In this document: positions 34,860-50,600 of the stretch, in pieces | Layout: every line of letters starts with the position of its first letter | Numbering within the stretch: position 1 is the first letter of the stretch | Origin: Crossaster papposus | Lineage: Eukaryota > Echinodermata > Asteroidea > Velatida > Solasteridae | NCBI GenBank assembly: GCA_037893245.1 | Contig: JBAIAA010000443.1 | Coordinates: 248,001-312,000, forward strand | Reading direction: 5' to 3' | Length of the DNA: 64,000 nt | Position numbers and translations under genes: made by a program | The notes under the pieces: model-generated | Databases searched by the model: none | The model's input: only the letters and a program-made list of their open reading frames with translations | Told to the model about the DNA's origin: nothing

Positions 34860-37800
34860 TCTCTATGTCCTCGGGCTGACACGAATTTTGGGTTTTTCCG
34901 CATCCTCCCTTAGATGCTCCAACCCGTTTTATCCAAGGGTTCTACTTGTGGTTGATTAAATAAGATACATTTTGTCTTGATACTTATTTACTCCAGACTA
35001 AGCCTACTGGTTGTAGGACTTCTTTCGGAGGTTGCACATACAACCTCTGAAACAGAGTTTGGAACCGCTTTAGTTAGCACGTCTTATTTGCGACCGTGCA
35101 GTTCAGGACCCTTATTCACAGTAGCATCTCGCATACCCACCACCGGTCTACGGTGCCATATCATGCATATGTAGTGGCTCTACAGGTAAGTAGAGTGAAG
35201 TAGACCCCCCTACCACTGTAGTGTGGTAGGGGTCTACGAACGAATACTTACCTGTAGAGCTCCCCCCCGCCTCCCCACTTATTCTCGATCTTGTGGTTGT
35301 GGGAGGGTCAACACATTGGACAAGCCTGTCATCACATTTTCATACTATTCTTGTTGACAACACATTGGCCAAGCCTGTCTAACGTAGTTTGTTCTGTTCA
35401 TATTTCTTAGGTTTTTTCCTATTATCGGATCACATTTTCATACTATTCTTGTTTACAACACATTGGCCAAGCCCGTCTAACGTAGTTTGGTCTGTTCATA
35501 TGATGATCTCTATGTCCTCGGGCTGACGAATTTTGGGTTTTTCCGCATCCTCCCTTAGATGCTCCAACCCGTTGAATCCAAGGGTTCTACTTGTGGTTGA
35601 TTAAATAAGATACATTTTGTCTTGATACTTATTTACTCCAGACTAAGCCTACTGGTTGTAGGACTTCTTTCGGAGGTTGCACATAGAACCTCTGAAACAG
35701 AGTTTGGAACCGCTTTAGTTAGCACGTCTTATTTGCGACCGTGCAGTTCAGGACCCTTATTCACAGTAGCATCTCGCATACCCACCACCGGTCTACGGTG
35801 CCATATCATGCATATGTAGTGGCTCTACAGGTAAGTAGAGTGAAGTAGACCCCCCTACCACTGTAGTGTGGTAGGGGTCTACGAACGAATACTTACCTGT
35901 AGAGCTCCCCCCCGCCTCCCCACTTATTCTCGATCTTGTGGTTGTGGGAGGGTCAACACATCCGACAAGCCTGTCATCACATTTTCATACTATTCTTGTT
36001 GACAACACATTGGCCAAGCCTGTCTAACGTAGTTTGTTCTGTTCATATTTCTTAGGTTTTTTCCTATTATCGGATCACATTTTCATACTATTCTTGTTTA
36101 CAACACATTGGCCAAGCCCGTCTAACGTAGTTTGGTCTGTTCATATGATGATCTCTATGTCCTCGGGCTGACGAATTTTGGGTTTTTCCGCATCCTCCCT
36201 TAGATGCTCCAACCCGTTTTATCCAAGGGTTCTACTTGTGGTTGATTAAATAAGATACATTTTGTCTTGATACTTATTTACTCCAGACTAAGCCTACTGG
36301 TTGTAGGACTTCTTTTGGAGGTTGCACATACAACCTCTGAAACAGAGTTTGGAACCGCTTTAGTTAGCACGTCTTATTTGCGACTGTGCAGTTCAGGACC
36401 CTTATTCACAGTAGCATCTCGCATACCCACCACCGGTCTACGGTGCCATATCATGCATATGTAGTGGCTCTACAGGTAAGTAGAGTGAAGTAGACCCCCC
36501 TACCACTGTAGTGTGGTAGGGGTCTACGAACGAATACTTACCTGTAGAGCTTCCCCCCGCCTCCCCACTTATTCTCGATCTTGTGGTTGTGGGAGGGTCA
36601 ACACATTGGACAAGCCTGTCATCACATTTTCATACTATTCTTGTTGACAACACATTGGCCAAGCCTGTCTAACGTAGTTTGTTCTGTTCATATTTCTTAG
36701 GTTTTTTCCTATTATCGGATCACATTTTCATACTATTCTTGTTTACAACACATTGGCCAACCCCGTCTAACGTAGTTTGGTCTGTTCATATGATGATCTC
36801 TATGTCCTCGGGCTGACGAATTTTGGGTTTTTCCGCATCCTCCCTTAGATGCTCCAACCCGTTGTATCCAAGGGTTCTACTTGTGGTTGATTAAATAAGA
36901 TACATTTTGTCTTGATACTTATTTACTCCAGACTAAGCCTACTGGTTGTAGGACTTCTTTCGGAGGTTGCACATACAACCTCTGAAACAGAGTTTGGAAC
37001 CGCTTTAGTTAGCACGTCTTATTTGCGACCGTGCAGTTCAGGACCCTTATTCACAGTAGCATCTCGCATACCCACCACCGGTCTACGGTGCCATATCATG
37101 CATATGTAGTGGCTCTACAGGTAAGTAGAGTGAAGTAGACCCCCCTACCACAGTAGTGTGGTAGGGGTCTACGAACGAATACTTACCTGTAGAGCTCCCC
37201 CCGCCTCCCCACTTATTCTCGATCTTGTGGTTGTGGGAGGGTCAACACATTGGACAAGCCTGTCATCACATTTTCATACTATTCTTGTTGACAACACATT
37301 GGCCAAGCCTGTCTAACGTAGTTTGTTCTGTTCATATTTCTTAGGTTTTTTCCTATTATCGGATCACATTTTCATACTATTCTTGTTTACAACACATTGG
37401 CCAAGCCCGTCTAACGTAGTTTGGTCTGTTCATATGATGATCTCTATGTCCTCGGGCTGACGAATTTTGGGTTTTTCCGCATCCTCCCTTAGATGCTCCA
37501 ACCCGTTGAATCCAAGGGTTCTACTTGTGGTTGATTAAATAAGATACATTTTGTCTTGATACTTATTTACTCCAGACTAAGCCTACTGGTTGTAGGACTT
37601 CTTTCGGAGGTTGCACATAGAACCTCTGAAACAGAGTTTGGAACCGCTTTAGTTAGCACGTCTTATTTGCGACCGTGCAGTTCAGGACCCTTATTCACAG
37701 TAGCATCTCGCATACCCACCACCGGTCTACGGTGCCATATCATGCATATGTAGTGGCTCTACAGGTAAGTAGAGTGAAGTAGACCCCCCTACCACTGTAG

Positions 37801-39489
37801 TGTGGTAGGGGTCTACGAACGAATACTTACCTGTAGAGCTCCCCCCCGCCTCCCCACTTATTCTCGATCTTGTGGTTGTGGGAGGGTCAACACATCCGAC
37901 AAGCCTGTCATCACATTTTCATACTATTCTTGTTGACAACACATTGGCCAAGCCTGTCTAACGTAGTTTGTTCTGTTCATATTTCTTAGGTTTTTTCCTA
38001 TTATCGGATCACATTTTCATACTATTCTTGTTTACAACACATTGGCCAAGCCCGTCTAACGTAGTTTGGTCTGTTCATATGATGATCTCTATGTCCTCGG
38101 GCTGACGAATTTTGGGTTTTTCCGCATCCTCCCTTAGATGCTCCAACCCGTTTTATCCAAGGGTTCTACTTGTGGTTGATTAAATAAGATACATTTTGTC
38201 TTGATACTTATTTACTCCAGACTAAGCCTACTGGTTGTAGGACTTCTTTTGGAGGTTGCACATACAACCTCTGAAACAGAGTTTGGAACCGCTTTAGTTA
38301 GCACGTCTTATTTGCGACCGTGCAGTTCAGGACCCTTATTCACAGTAGCATCTCGCATACCCACCACCGGTCTACGGTGCCATATCATGCATATGTAGTG
38401 GCTCTACAGGTAAGTAGAGTGAAGTAGACCCCCCTACCACTGTAGTGTGGTAGGGGTCTACGAACGAATACTTACCTGTAGAGCTCCCCCCCGCCTCCCC
38501 ACTTATTCTCGATCTTGTGGTTGTGGGAGGGTCAACACATCCGACAAGCCTGTCATCACATTTTCATACTATTCTTGTTGACAACACATTGGCCAAGCCT
38601 GTCTAACGTAGTTTGTTCTGTTCATATTTCTTAGGTTTTTTCCTATTATCGGATCACATTTTCATACTATTCTTGTTTACAACACATTGGCCAAGCCCGT
38701 CTAACGTAGTTTGGTCTGTTCATATGATGATCTCTATGTCCTCGGGCTGACGAATTTTGGGTTTTTCCGCATCCTCCCTTAGATGCTCCAACCCGTTTTA
38801 TCCAAGGGTTCTACTTGTGGTTGATTAAATAAGATACATTTTGTCTTGATACTTATTTACTCCAGACTAAGCCTACTGGTTGTAGGACTTCTTTCGGAGG
38901 TTGCACATACAACCTCTGAAACAGAGTTTGGAACCGCTTTAGTTAGCACGTCTTATTTGCGACCGTGCAGTTCAGGACCCTTATTCACAGTAGCATCTCG
39001 CATACCCACCACCGGTCTACGGTGCCATATCATGCATATGTAGTGGCTCTACAGGTAAGTAGAGTGAAGTAGACCCCCCTACCACTGTAGTGTGGTAGGG
39101 GTCTACGAACGAATACTTACCTGTAGAGCTCCCCCCGCCTCCCCACTTATTCTCGATCTTGTGGTTGTGGGAGGGTCAACACATTGGACAAGCCTGTCAT
39201 CACATTTTCATACTATTCTTGTTGACAACACATTGGCCAAGCCTGTCTAACGTAGTTTGTTCTGTTCATATTTCTTAGGTTTTTTCCTATTATCGGATCA
39301 CATTTTCATACTATTCTTGTTTACAACACATTCGCCAAGCCCGTCTAACGTAGTTTGGTCTGTTCATATGATGATCTCTATGTCCTCGGGCTGACGAATT
39401 TTGGGTTTTTCCGCATCCTCCCTTAGATGCTCCAACCCGTTGTATCCAAGGGTTCTACTTGTGGTTGATTAAATAAGATACATTTTGTC

Positions 39490-42400
39490 TTGATACTTAT
39501 TTACTCCAGACTAAGCCTACTGGTTGTAGGACTTCTTTCGGAGGTTGCACATACAACCTCTGAAACAGAGTTTGGAACCGCTTTAGTTAGCACGTCTTAT
39601 TTGCGACCGTGCAGTTCAGGACCCTTATTCACAGTAGCATCTCGCATACCCACCACCGGTCTACGGTGCCATATCATGCATATGTAGTGGCTCTACAGGT
39701 AAGTAGAGTGAAGTAGACCCCCCTACCACAGTAGTGTGGTAGGGGTCTACGAACGAATACTTACCTGTAGAGCTTCCCCCGCCTCCCCACTTATTCTCGA
39801 TCTTGTGGTTGTGGGAGGGTCAACACATTGGACAAGCCTGTCATCACATTTTCATACTATTCTTGTTGACAACACATTGGCCAAGCCTGTCTAACGTAGT
39901 TTGTTCTGTTCATATTTCTTAGGTTTTTTCCTATTATCGGATCACATTTTCATACTATTCTTGTTTACAACACATTGGCCAAGCCCGTCTAACGTAGTTT
40001 GGTCTGTTCATATGATGATCTCTATGTCCTCGGGCTGACACGAATTTTGGGTTTTTCCGCATCCTCCCTTAGATGCTCCAACCCGTTTTATCCAAGGGTT
40101 CTACTTGTGGTTGATTAAATAAGATACATTTTGTCTTGATACTTATTTACTCCAGACTAAGCCTACTGGTTGTAGGACTTCTTTCGGAGGTTGCACATAC
40201 AACCTCTGAAACAGAGTTTGGAACCGCTTTAGTTAGCACGTCTTCTTTGCGACCGTGCAGTTCAGGACCCTTATTCACAGTAGCATCTCGCATACCCACC
40301 ACCAGTCTACGGTGCCATATCATGCATATGTAGTGGCTCTACAGGTAAGTAGAGTGAAGTAGACCCCCCTACCACTGTAGTGTGGTAGGGGTCTACGAAC
40401 GAATACTTACCTGTAGAGCTCCCCCCCGCCTCCCCACTTATTCTCGATCTTGTGGTTGTGGGAGGGTCAACACATTGGACAAGCCTGTCATCACATTTTC
40501 ATACTATTCTTGTTGACAACACATTGGCCAAGCCTGTCTAACGTAGTTTGTTCTGTTCATATTTCTTAGGTTTTTTCCTATTATCGGATCACATTTTCAT
40601 ACTATTCTTGTTTACAACACATTGGCCAAGCCCGTCTAACGTAGTTTGGTCTGTTCATATGATGATCTCTATGTCCTCGGGCTGACGAATTTTGGGTTTT
40701 TCCACATCCTCCCTTAGATGCTCCAACCCGTTGAATCCAAGGGTTCTACTTGTGGTTGATTAAATAAGATACATTTTGTCTTGATACTTATTTACTCCAG
40801 ACTAAGCCTACTGGTTGTAGGACTTCTTTCGGAGGTTGCACATAGAACCTCTGAAACAGAGTTTGGAACCGCTTTAGTTAGCACGTCTTATTTGCGACCG
40901 TGCAGTTCAGGACCCTTATTCACAGTAGCATCTCGCATACCCACCACCGGTCTACGGTGCCATATCATGCATATGTAGTGGCTCTACAGGTAAGTAGAGT
41001 GAAGTAGACCCCCCTACCACTGTAGTGTGGTAGGGGTCTACGAACGAATACTTACCTGTAGAGCTCCCCCCCGCCTCCCCACTTATTCTCGATCTTGTGG
41101 TTGTGGGAGGGTCAACACATCCGACAAGCCTGTCATCACATTTTCATACTATTCTTGTTGACAACACATTGGCCAAGCCTGTCTAACGTAGTTTGTTCTG
41201 TTCATATTTCTTAGGTTTTTTCCTATTATCGGATCACATTTTCATACTATTCTTGTTTACAACACATTGGCCAAGCCCGTCTAACGTAGTTTGGTCTGTT
41301 CATATGATGATCTTTATGTCCTCGGGCTGACGAATTTTGGGTTTTTCCGCATCCTCCCTTAGATGCTCCAACCCGTTGTATCCAAGGGTTCTACTTGTGG
41401 CTGATTAAATAAGATACATTTTGTCTTGATACTTATTTACTCCAGACTAAGCCTACTGGTTGTAGGACTTCTTTCGGAGGTTGCACATACAACCTCTGAA
41501 ACAGAGTTTGGAACCGCTTTAGTTAGCACGTCTTATTTGCGACCGTGCAGTTCAGGACCCTTATTCACAGTAGCATCTCGCATACCCACCACCGGTCTAC
41601 GGTGCCATATCATGCATATGTAGTGGCTCTACAGGTAAGTAGAGTGAAGTAGACCCCCCTACCACTGTAGTGTGGTAGGGGTCTACGAACGAATACTTAC
41701 CTGTAGAGCTCCCCCCGCCTCCCCACTTATTCTCGATCTTGTGGTTGTGGGAGGGTCAACACATTGGACAAGCCTGTCATCACATTTTCATACTATTCTT
41801 GTTGACAACACATTGGCCAAGCCTGTCTAACGTAGTTTGTTCTGTTCATATTTCTTAGGTTTTTTCCTATTATCGGATCACATTTTCATACTATTCTTGT
41901 TTACAACACATTCGCCAAGCCCGTCTAACGTAGTTTGGTCTGTTCATATGATGATCTCTATGTCCTCGGGCTGACGAATTTTGGGTTTTTCCGCATCCTC
42001 CCTTAGATGCTCCAACCCGTTGTATCCAAGGGTTCTACTTGTGGTTGATTAAATAAGATACATTTTGTCTTGATACTTATTTACTCCAGACTAAGCCTAC
42101 TGGTTGTAGGACTTCTTTCGGAGGTTGCACATACAACCTCTGAAACAGAGTTTGGAACCGCTTTAGTTAGCACGTCTTATTTGCGACCGTGCAGTTCAGG
42201 ACCCTTATTCACAGTAGCATCTCGCATACCCACCACCGGTCTACGGTGCCATATCATGCATATGTAGTGGCTCTACAGGTAAGTAGAGTGAAGTAGACCC
42301 CCCTACCACAGTAGTGTGGTAGGGGTCTACGAACGAATACTTACCTGTAGAGCTCCCCCCGCCTCCCCACTTATTCTCGATCTTGTGGTTGTGGGAGGGT

Positions 42401-44650
42401 CAACACATTGGACAAGCCTGTCATCACATTTTCATACTATTCTTGTTGACAACACATTGGCCAAGCCTGTCTAACGTAGTTTGTTCTGTTCATATTTCTT
42501 AGGTTTTTTCCTATTATCGGATCACATTTTCATACTATTCTTGTTTACAACACATTGGCCAAGCCCGTCTAACGTAGTTTGGTCTGTTCATATGATGATC
42601 TCTATGTCCTCGGGCTGACACGAATTTTGGGTTTTTCCGCATCCTCCCTTAGATGCTCCAACCCGTTTTATCCAAGGGTTCTACTTGTGGTTGATTAAAT
42701 AAGATACATTTTGTCTTGATACTTATTTACTCCAGACTAAGCCTACTGGTTGTAGGACTTCTTTCGGAGGTTGCACATACAACCTCTGAAACAGAGTTTG
42801 GAACCGCTTTAGTTAGCACGTCTTATTTGCGACCGTGCAGTTCAGGACCCTTATTCACAGTAGCATCTCGCATACCCACCACCAGTCTACGGTGCCATAT
42901 CATGCATATGTAGTGGCTCTACAGGTAAGTAGAGTGAAGTAGACCCCCCTACCACTGTAGTGTGGTAGGGGTCTACGAACGAATACTTACCTGTAGAGCT
43001 CCCCCCCGCCTCCCCACTTATTCTCGATCTTGTGGTTGTGGGAGGGTCAACACATTGGACAAGCCTGTCATCACATTTTCATACTATTCTTGTTGACAAC
43101 ACATTGGCCAAGCCTGTCTAACGTAGTTTGTTCTGTTCATATTTCTTAGGTTTTTTCCTATTATCGGATCACATTTTCATACTATTCTTGTTTACAACAC
43201 ATTGGCCAAGCCCGTCTAACGTAGTTTGGTCTGTTCATATGATGATCTCTATGTCCTCGGGCTGACGAATTTTGGGTTTTTCCACATCCTCCCTTAGATG
43301 CTCCAACCCGTTGAATCCAAGGGTTCTACTTGTGGTTGATTAAATAAGATACATTTTGTCTTGATACTTATTTACTCCAGACTAAGCCTACTGGTTGTAG
43401 GACTTCTTTCGGAGGTTGCACATAGAACCTCTGAAACAGAGTTTGGAACCGCTTTAGTTAGCACGTCTTATTTGCGACCGTGCAGTTCAGGACCCTTATT
43501 CACAGTAGCATCTCGCATACCCACCACCGGTCTACGGTGCCATATCATGCATATGTAGTGGCTCTACAGGTAAGTAGAGTGAAGTAGACCCCCCTACCAC
43601 TGTAGTGTGGTAGGGGTCTACGAACGAATACTTACCTGTAGAGCTCCCCCCCGCCTCCCCACTTATTCTCGATCTTGTGGTTGTGGGAGGGTCAACACAT
43701 CCGACAAGCCTGTCATCACATTTTCATACTATTCTTGTTGACAACACATTGGCCAAGCCTGTCTAACGTAGTTTGTTCTGTTCATATTTCTTAGGTTTTT
43801 TCCTATTATCGGATCACATTTTCATACTATTCTTGTTTACAACACATTGGCCAAGCCCGTCTAACGTAGTTTGGTCTGTTCATATGATGATCTTTATGTC
43901 CTCGGGCTGACGAATTTTGGGTTTTTCCGCATCCTCCCTTAGATGCTCCAACCCGTTGTATCCAAGGGTTCTACTTGTGGTTGATTAAATAAGATACATT
44001 TTGTCTTGATACTTATTTACTCCAGACTAAGCCTACTGGTTGTAGGACTTCTTTCGGAGGTTGCACATACAACCTCTGAAACAGAGTTTGGAACCGCTTT
44101 AGTTAGCACGTCTTATTTGCGACCGTGCAGTTCAGGACCCTTATTCACAGTAGCATCTCGCATACCCACCACCGGTCTACGGTGCCATATCATGCATATG
44201 TAGTGGCTCTACAGGTAAGTAGAGTGAAGTAGACCCCCCTACCACTGTAGTGTGGTAGGGGTCTACGAACGAATACTTACCTGTAGAGCTCCCCCCCGCC
44301 TCCCCACTTATTCTCGATATTGTGGTTGTGGGAGGGTCAACACATTGGACAAGCCTGTCATCACATTTTCATACTATTCTTGTTGACAACACATTGGCCA
44401 AGCCTGTCTAACGTAGTTTGTTCTGTTCATATTTCTTAGGTTTTTTCCTATTATCGGATCACATTTTCATACTATTCTTGTTTACAACACATTGGCCAAG
44501 CCCGTCTAACGTAGTTTGGTCTGTTCATATGATGATCTCTATGTCCTCGGGCTGACGAATTTTGGGTTTTTCCGCATCCTCCCTTAGATGCTCCAACCCG
44601 TTGTATCCAAGGGTTCTACTTGTGGTTGATTAAATAAGATACATTTTGTC
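39490..44650 (+). repeat. Second duplicated four-unit block
   Basis: Units starting 40136 and 42716 share the AC insertion and ACCAGTCTAC. The next units (40781, 43361) share TTTTTCCACATCC, CATAGAACC and a following CACATCCGAC. The next (41426, 44006) share GATCTTTATG. The shift is 2,580 bp. A third, related run starts at 49811. Confidence 0.8.
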
Positions 44651-47600
44651 TTGATACTTATTTACTCCAGACTAAGCCTACTGGTTGTAGGACTTTTTTC
44701 GGAGGTTGCACATACAACCTCTGAAACGGAGTTTGGAACCGCTTTAGTTAGCACGTCTTATTTGCGACCGTGCAGTTCAGGACCCTTATTCACAGTAGCA
44801 TCTCGCATACCCACCACCGGTCTACGGTGCCATATCATGCATATGTAGTGGCTCTACAGGTAAGTAGAGTGAAGTAGACCCCCCTACCACAGTAGTGTGG
44901 TAGGGGTCTACGAACGAATACTTACCTGTAGAGCTCCCCCCGCCTCCCCACTTATTCTCGATCTTGTGGTTGTGGGAGGGTCAACACATTGGACAAGCCT
45001 GTCATCACATTTTCATACTATTCTTGTTGACAACACATTGGCCAAGCCTGTCTAACGTAGTTTGTTCTGTTCATATTTCTTAGGTTTTTTCCTATTATCG
45101 GATCACATTTTCATACTATTCTTGTTTACAACACATTGGCCAAGCCCGTCTAACGTAGTTTGGTCTGTTCATATGATGATCTTTATGTCCTCGGGCTGAC
45201 GAATTTTGGGTTTTTCCGCATCCTCCCTTAGATGCTCCAACCCGTTGTATCCAAGGGTTCTACTTGTGGTTGATTAAATAAGATACATTTTGTCTTGATA
45301 CTTATTTACTCCAGACTAAGCCTACTGGTTGTAGGACTTCTTTCGGAGGTTGCACATACAACCTCTGAAACAGAGTTTGGAACCGCTTTAGTTAGCACGT
45401 CTTATTTGCGACCGTGCAGTTCAGGACCCTTATTCACAGTAGCATCTCGCATACCCACCACCGGTCTACGGTGCCATATCATGCATATGTAGTGGCTCTA
45501 CAGGTAAGTAGAGTGAAGTAGACCCCCCTACCACTGTAGTGTGGTAGGGGTCTACGAACGAATACTTACCTGTAGAGCTCCCCCCCGCCTCCCCACTTAT
45601 TCTCGATATTGTGGTTGTGGGAGGGTCAACACATTGGACAAGCCTGTCATCACATTTTCATACTATTCTTGTTGACAACACATTGGCCAAGCCTGTCTAA
45701 CGTAGTTTGTTCTGTTCATATTTCTTAGGTTTTTTCCTATTATCGGATCACATTTTCATACTATTCTTGTTTACAACACATTGGCCAAGCCCGTCTAACG
45801 TAGTTTGGTCTGTTCATATGATGATCTCTATGTCCTCGGGCTGACGAATTTTGGGTTTTTCCGCATCCTCCCTTAGATGCTCCAACCCGTTGTATCCAAG
45901 GGTTCTACTTGTGGTTGATTAAATAAGATACATTTTGTCTTGATACTTATTTACTCCAGACTAAGCCTACTGGTTGTAGGACTTCTTTCGGAGGTTGCAC
46001 ATACAACCTCTGAAACGGAGTTTGGAACCGCTTTAGTTAGCACGTCTTATTTGCGACCGTGCAGTTCAGGACCCTTATTCACAGTAGCATCTCGCATACC
46101 CACCACCGGTCTACGGTGCCATATCATGCATATGTAGTGGCTCTACAGGTAAGTAGAGTGAAGTAGACCCCCCTACCACAGTAGTGTGGTAGGGGTCTAC
46201 GAACGAATACTTACCTGTAGAGCTCCCCCCGCCTCCCCACTTATTCTCGATCTTGTGGTTGTGGGAGGGTCAACACATTGGACAAGCCTGTCATCACATT
46301 TTCATACTATTCTTGTTGACAACACATTGGCCAAGCCTGTCTAACGTAGTTTGTTCTGTTCATATTTCTTAGGTTTTTTCCTATTATCGGATCACATTTT
46401 CATACTATTCTTGTTTACAACACATTGGCCAAGCCCGTCTAACGTAGTTTGGTCTGTTCATATGATGATCTCTATGTCCTCGGGCTGACACGAATTTTGG
46501 GTTTTTCCGCATCCTCCCTTAGATGCTCCAACCCGTTTTATCCAAGGGTTCTACTTGTGGTTGATTAAATAAGATACATTTTGTCTTGATACTTATTTAC
46601 TCCAGACTAAGCCTACTGGTTGTAGGACTTCTTTCGGAGGTTGCACATACAACCTCTGAAACAGAGTTTGGAACCGCTTTAGTTAGCACGTCTTATTTGC
46701 GACCGTGCAGTTCAGGACCCTTATTCACAGTAGCATCTCGCATACCCACCACCGGTCTACGGTGCCATATCATGCATATGTAGTGGCTCTACAGGTAAGT
46801 AGAGTGAAGTAGACCCCCCTACCACTGTAGTGTGGTAGGGGTCTACGAACGAATACTTACCTGTAGAGCTCCCCCCCGCCTCCCCACTTATTCTCGATCT
46901 TGTGGTTGTGGGAGGGTCAACACATTGGACAAGCCTGTCATCACATTTTCATACTATTCTTGTTGACAACACATTGGCCAAGCCTGTCTAACGTAGTTTG
47001 TTCTGTTCATATTTCTTAGGTTTTTTCCTATTATCGGATCACATTTTCATACTATTCTTGTTGACAACACATTGGCCAAGCCCGTCTAACGTAGTTTGGT
47101 CTGTTCATATGATGATCTCTATGTCCTCGGGCTGACGAATTTTGGGTTTTTCCGCATCCTCCCTTAGATGCTCCAACCCGTTGAATCCAAGGGTTCTACT
47201 TGTGGTTGATTAAATAAGATACATTTTGTCTTGATACTTATTTACTCCAGACTAAGCCTACTGGTTGTAGGACTTCTTTCGGAGGTTGCACATAGAACCT
47301 CTGAAACAGAGTTTGGAACCGCTTTAGTTAGCACGTCTTATTTGCGACCGTGCAGTTCAGGACCCTTATTCACAGTAGCATCTCGCATACCCACCACCGG
47401 TCTACGGTGCCATATCATGCATATGTAGTGGCTCTACAGGTAAGTAGAGTGAAGTAGACCCCCCTACCACTGTAGTGTGGTAGGGGTCTACGAACGAATA
47501 CTTACCTGTAGAGCTCCCCCCCGCCTCCCCACTTATTCTCGATCTTGTGGTTGTGGGAGGGTCAACACATCCGACAAGCCTGTCATCACATTTTCATACT

Positions 47601-50600
47601 ATTCTTGTTGACAACACATTGGCCAAGCCTGTCTAACGTAGTTTGTTCTGTTCATATTTCTTAGGTTTTTTCCTATTATCGGATCACATTTTCATACTAT
47701 TCTTGTTTACAACACATTGGCCAAGCCCGTCTAACGTAGTTTGGTCTGTTCATATGATGATCTCTATGTCCTCGGGCTGACGAATTTTGGGTTTTTCCGC
47801 ATCCTCCCTTAGATGCTCCAACCCGTTTTATCCAAGGGTTCTACTTGTGGTTGATTAAATAAGATACATTTTGTCTTGATACTTATTTACTCCAGACTAA
47901 GCCTACTGGTTGTAGGACTTCTTTTGGAGGTTGCACATACAACCTCTGAAACAGAGTTTGGAACCGCTTTAGTTAGCACGTCTTATTTGCGACCGTGCAG
48001 TTCAGGACCCTTATTCACAGTAGCATCTCGCATACCCACCACCGGTCTACGGTGCCATATCATGCATATGTAGTGGCTCTACAGGTAAGTAGAGTGAAGT
48101 AGACCCCCCTACCACTGTAGTGTGGTAGGGGTCTACGAACGAATACTTACCTGTAGAGCTCCCCCCCGCCTCCCCACTTATTCTCGATCTTGTGGTTGTG
48201 GGAGGGTCAACACATCCGACAAGCCTGTCATCACATTTTCATACTATTCTTGTTGACAACACATTGGCCAAGCCTGTCTAACGTAGTTTGTTCTGTTCAT
48301 ATTTCTTAGGTTTTTTCCTATTATCGGATCACATTTTCATACTATTCTTGTTTACAACACATTGGCCAAGCCCGTCTAACGTAGTTTGGTCTGTTCATAT
48401 GATGATCTCTATGTCCTCGGGCTGACGAATTTTGGGTTTTTCCGCATCCTCCCTTAGATGCTCCAACCCGTTTTATCCAAGGGTTCTACTTGTGGTTGAT
48501 TAAATAAGATACATTTTGTCTTGATACTTATTTACTCCAGACTAAGCCTACTGGTTGTAGGACTTCTTTTGGAGGTTGCACATACAACCTCTGAAACAGA
48601 GTTTGGAACCGCTTTAGTTAGCACGTCTTATTTGCGACCGTGCAGTTCAGGACCCTTATTCACAGTAGCATCTCGCATACCCACCACCGGTCTACGGTGC
48701 CATATCATGCATATGTAGTGGCTCTACAGGTAAGTAGAGTGAAGTAGACCCCCCTACCACTGTAGTGTGGTAGGGGTCTACGAACGAATACTTACCTGTA
48801 GAGCTCCCCCCGCCTCCCCACTTATTCTCGATCTTGTGGTTGTGGGAGGGTCAACACATTGGACAAGCCTGTCATCACATTTTCATACTATTCTTGTTGA
48901 CAACACATTGGCCAAGCCTGTCTAACGTAGTTTGTTCTGTTCATATTTCTTAGGTTTTTTCCTATTATCGGATCACATTTTCATACTATTCTTGTTTACA
49001 ACACATTCGCCAAGCCCGTCTAACGTAGTTTGGTCTGTTCATATGATGATCTCTATGTCCTCGGGCTGACGAATTTTGGGTTTTTCCGCATCCTCCCTTA
49101 GATGCTCCAACCCGTTGTATCCAAGGGTTCTACTTGTGGTTGATTAAATAAGATACATTTTGTCTTGATACTTATTTACTCCAGACTAAGCCTACTGGTT
49201 GTAGGACTTCTTTCGGAGGTTGCACATACAACCTCTGAAACAGAGTTTGGAACCGCTTTAGTTAGCACGTCTTATTTGCGACCGTGCAGTTCAGGACCCT
49301 TATTCACAGTAGCATCTCGCATACCCACCACCGGTCTACGGTGCCATATCATGCATATGTAGTGGCTCTACAGGTAAGTAGAGTGAAGTAGACCCCCCTA
49401 CCACAGTAGTGTGGTAGGGGTCTACGAACGAATACTTACCTGTAGAGCTTCCCCCGCCTCCCCACTTATTCTCGATCTTGTGGTTGTGGGAGGGTCAACA
49501 CATTGGACAAGCCTGTCATCACATTTTCATACTATTCTTGTTGACAACACATTGGCCAAGCCTGTCTAACGTAGTTTGTTCTGTTCATATTTCTTAGGTT
49601 TTTTCCTATTATCGGATCACATTTTCATACTATTCTTGTTTACAACACATTGGCCAAGCCCGTCTAACGTAGTTTGGTCTGTTCATATGATGATCTCTAT
49701 GTCCTCGGGCTGACACGAATTTTGGGTTTTTCCGCATCCTCCCTTAGATGCTCCAACCCGTTTTATCCAAGGGTTCTACTTGTGGTTGATTAAATAAGAT
49801 ACATTTTGTCTTGATACTTATTTACTCCAGACTAAGCCTACTGGTTGTAGGACTTCTTTCGGAGGTTGCACATACAACCTCTGAAACAGAGTTTGGAACC
49901 GCTTTAGTTAGCACGTCTTATTTGCGACCGTGCAGTTCAGGACCCTTATTCACAGTAGCATCTCGCATACCCACCACCAGTCTACGGTGCCATATCATGC
50001 ATATGTAGTGGCTCTACAGGTAAGTAGAGTGAAGTAGACCCCCCTACCACTGTAGTGTGGTAGGGGTCTACGAACGAATACTTACCTGTAGAGCTCCCCC
50101 CCGCCTCCCCACTTATTCTCGATCTTGTGGTTGTGGGAGGGTCAACACATTGGACAAGCCTGTCATCACATTTTCATACTATTCTTGTTGACAACACATT
50201 GGCCAAGCCTGTCTAACGTAGTTTGTTCTGTTCATATTTCTTAGGTTTTTTCCTATTATCGGATCACATTTTCATACTATTCTTGTTTACAACACATTGG
50301 CCAAGCCCGTCTAACGTAGTTTGGTCTGTTCATATGATGATCTCTATGTCCTCGGGCTGACGAATTTTGGGTTTTTCCACATCCTCCCTTAGATGCTCCA
50401 ACCCGTTGAATCCAAGGGTTCTACTTGTGGTTGATTAAATAAGATACATTTTGTCTTGATACTTATTTACTCCAGACTAAGCCTACTGGTTGTAGGACTT
50501 CTTTCGGAGGTTGCACATAGAACCTCTGAAACAGAGTTTGGAACCGCTTTAGTTAGCACGTCTTATTTGCGACCGTGCAGTTCAGGACCCTTATTCACAG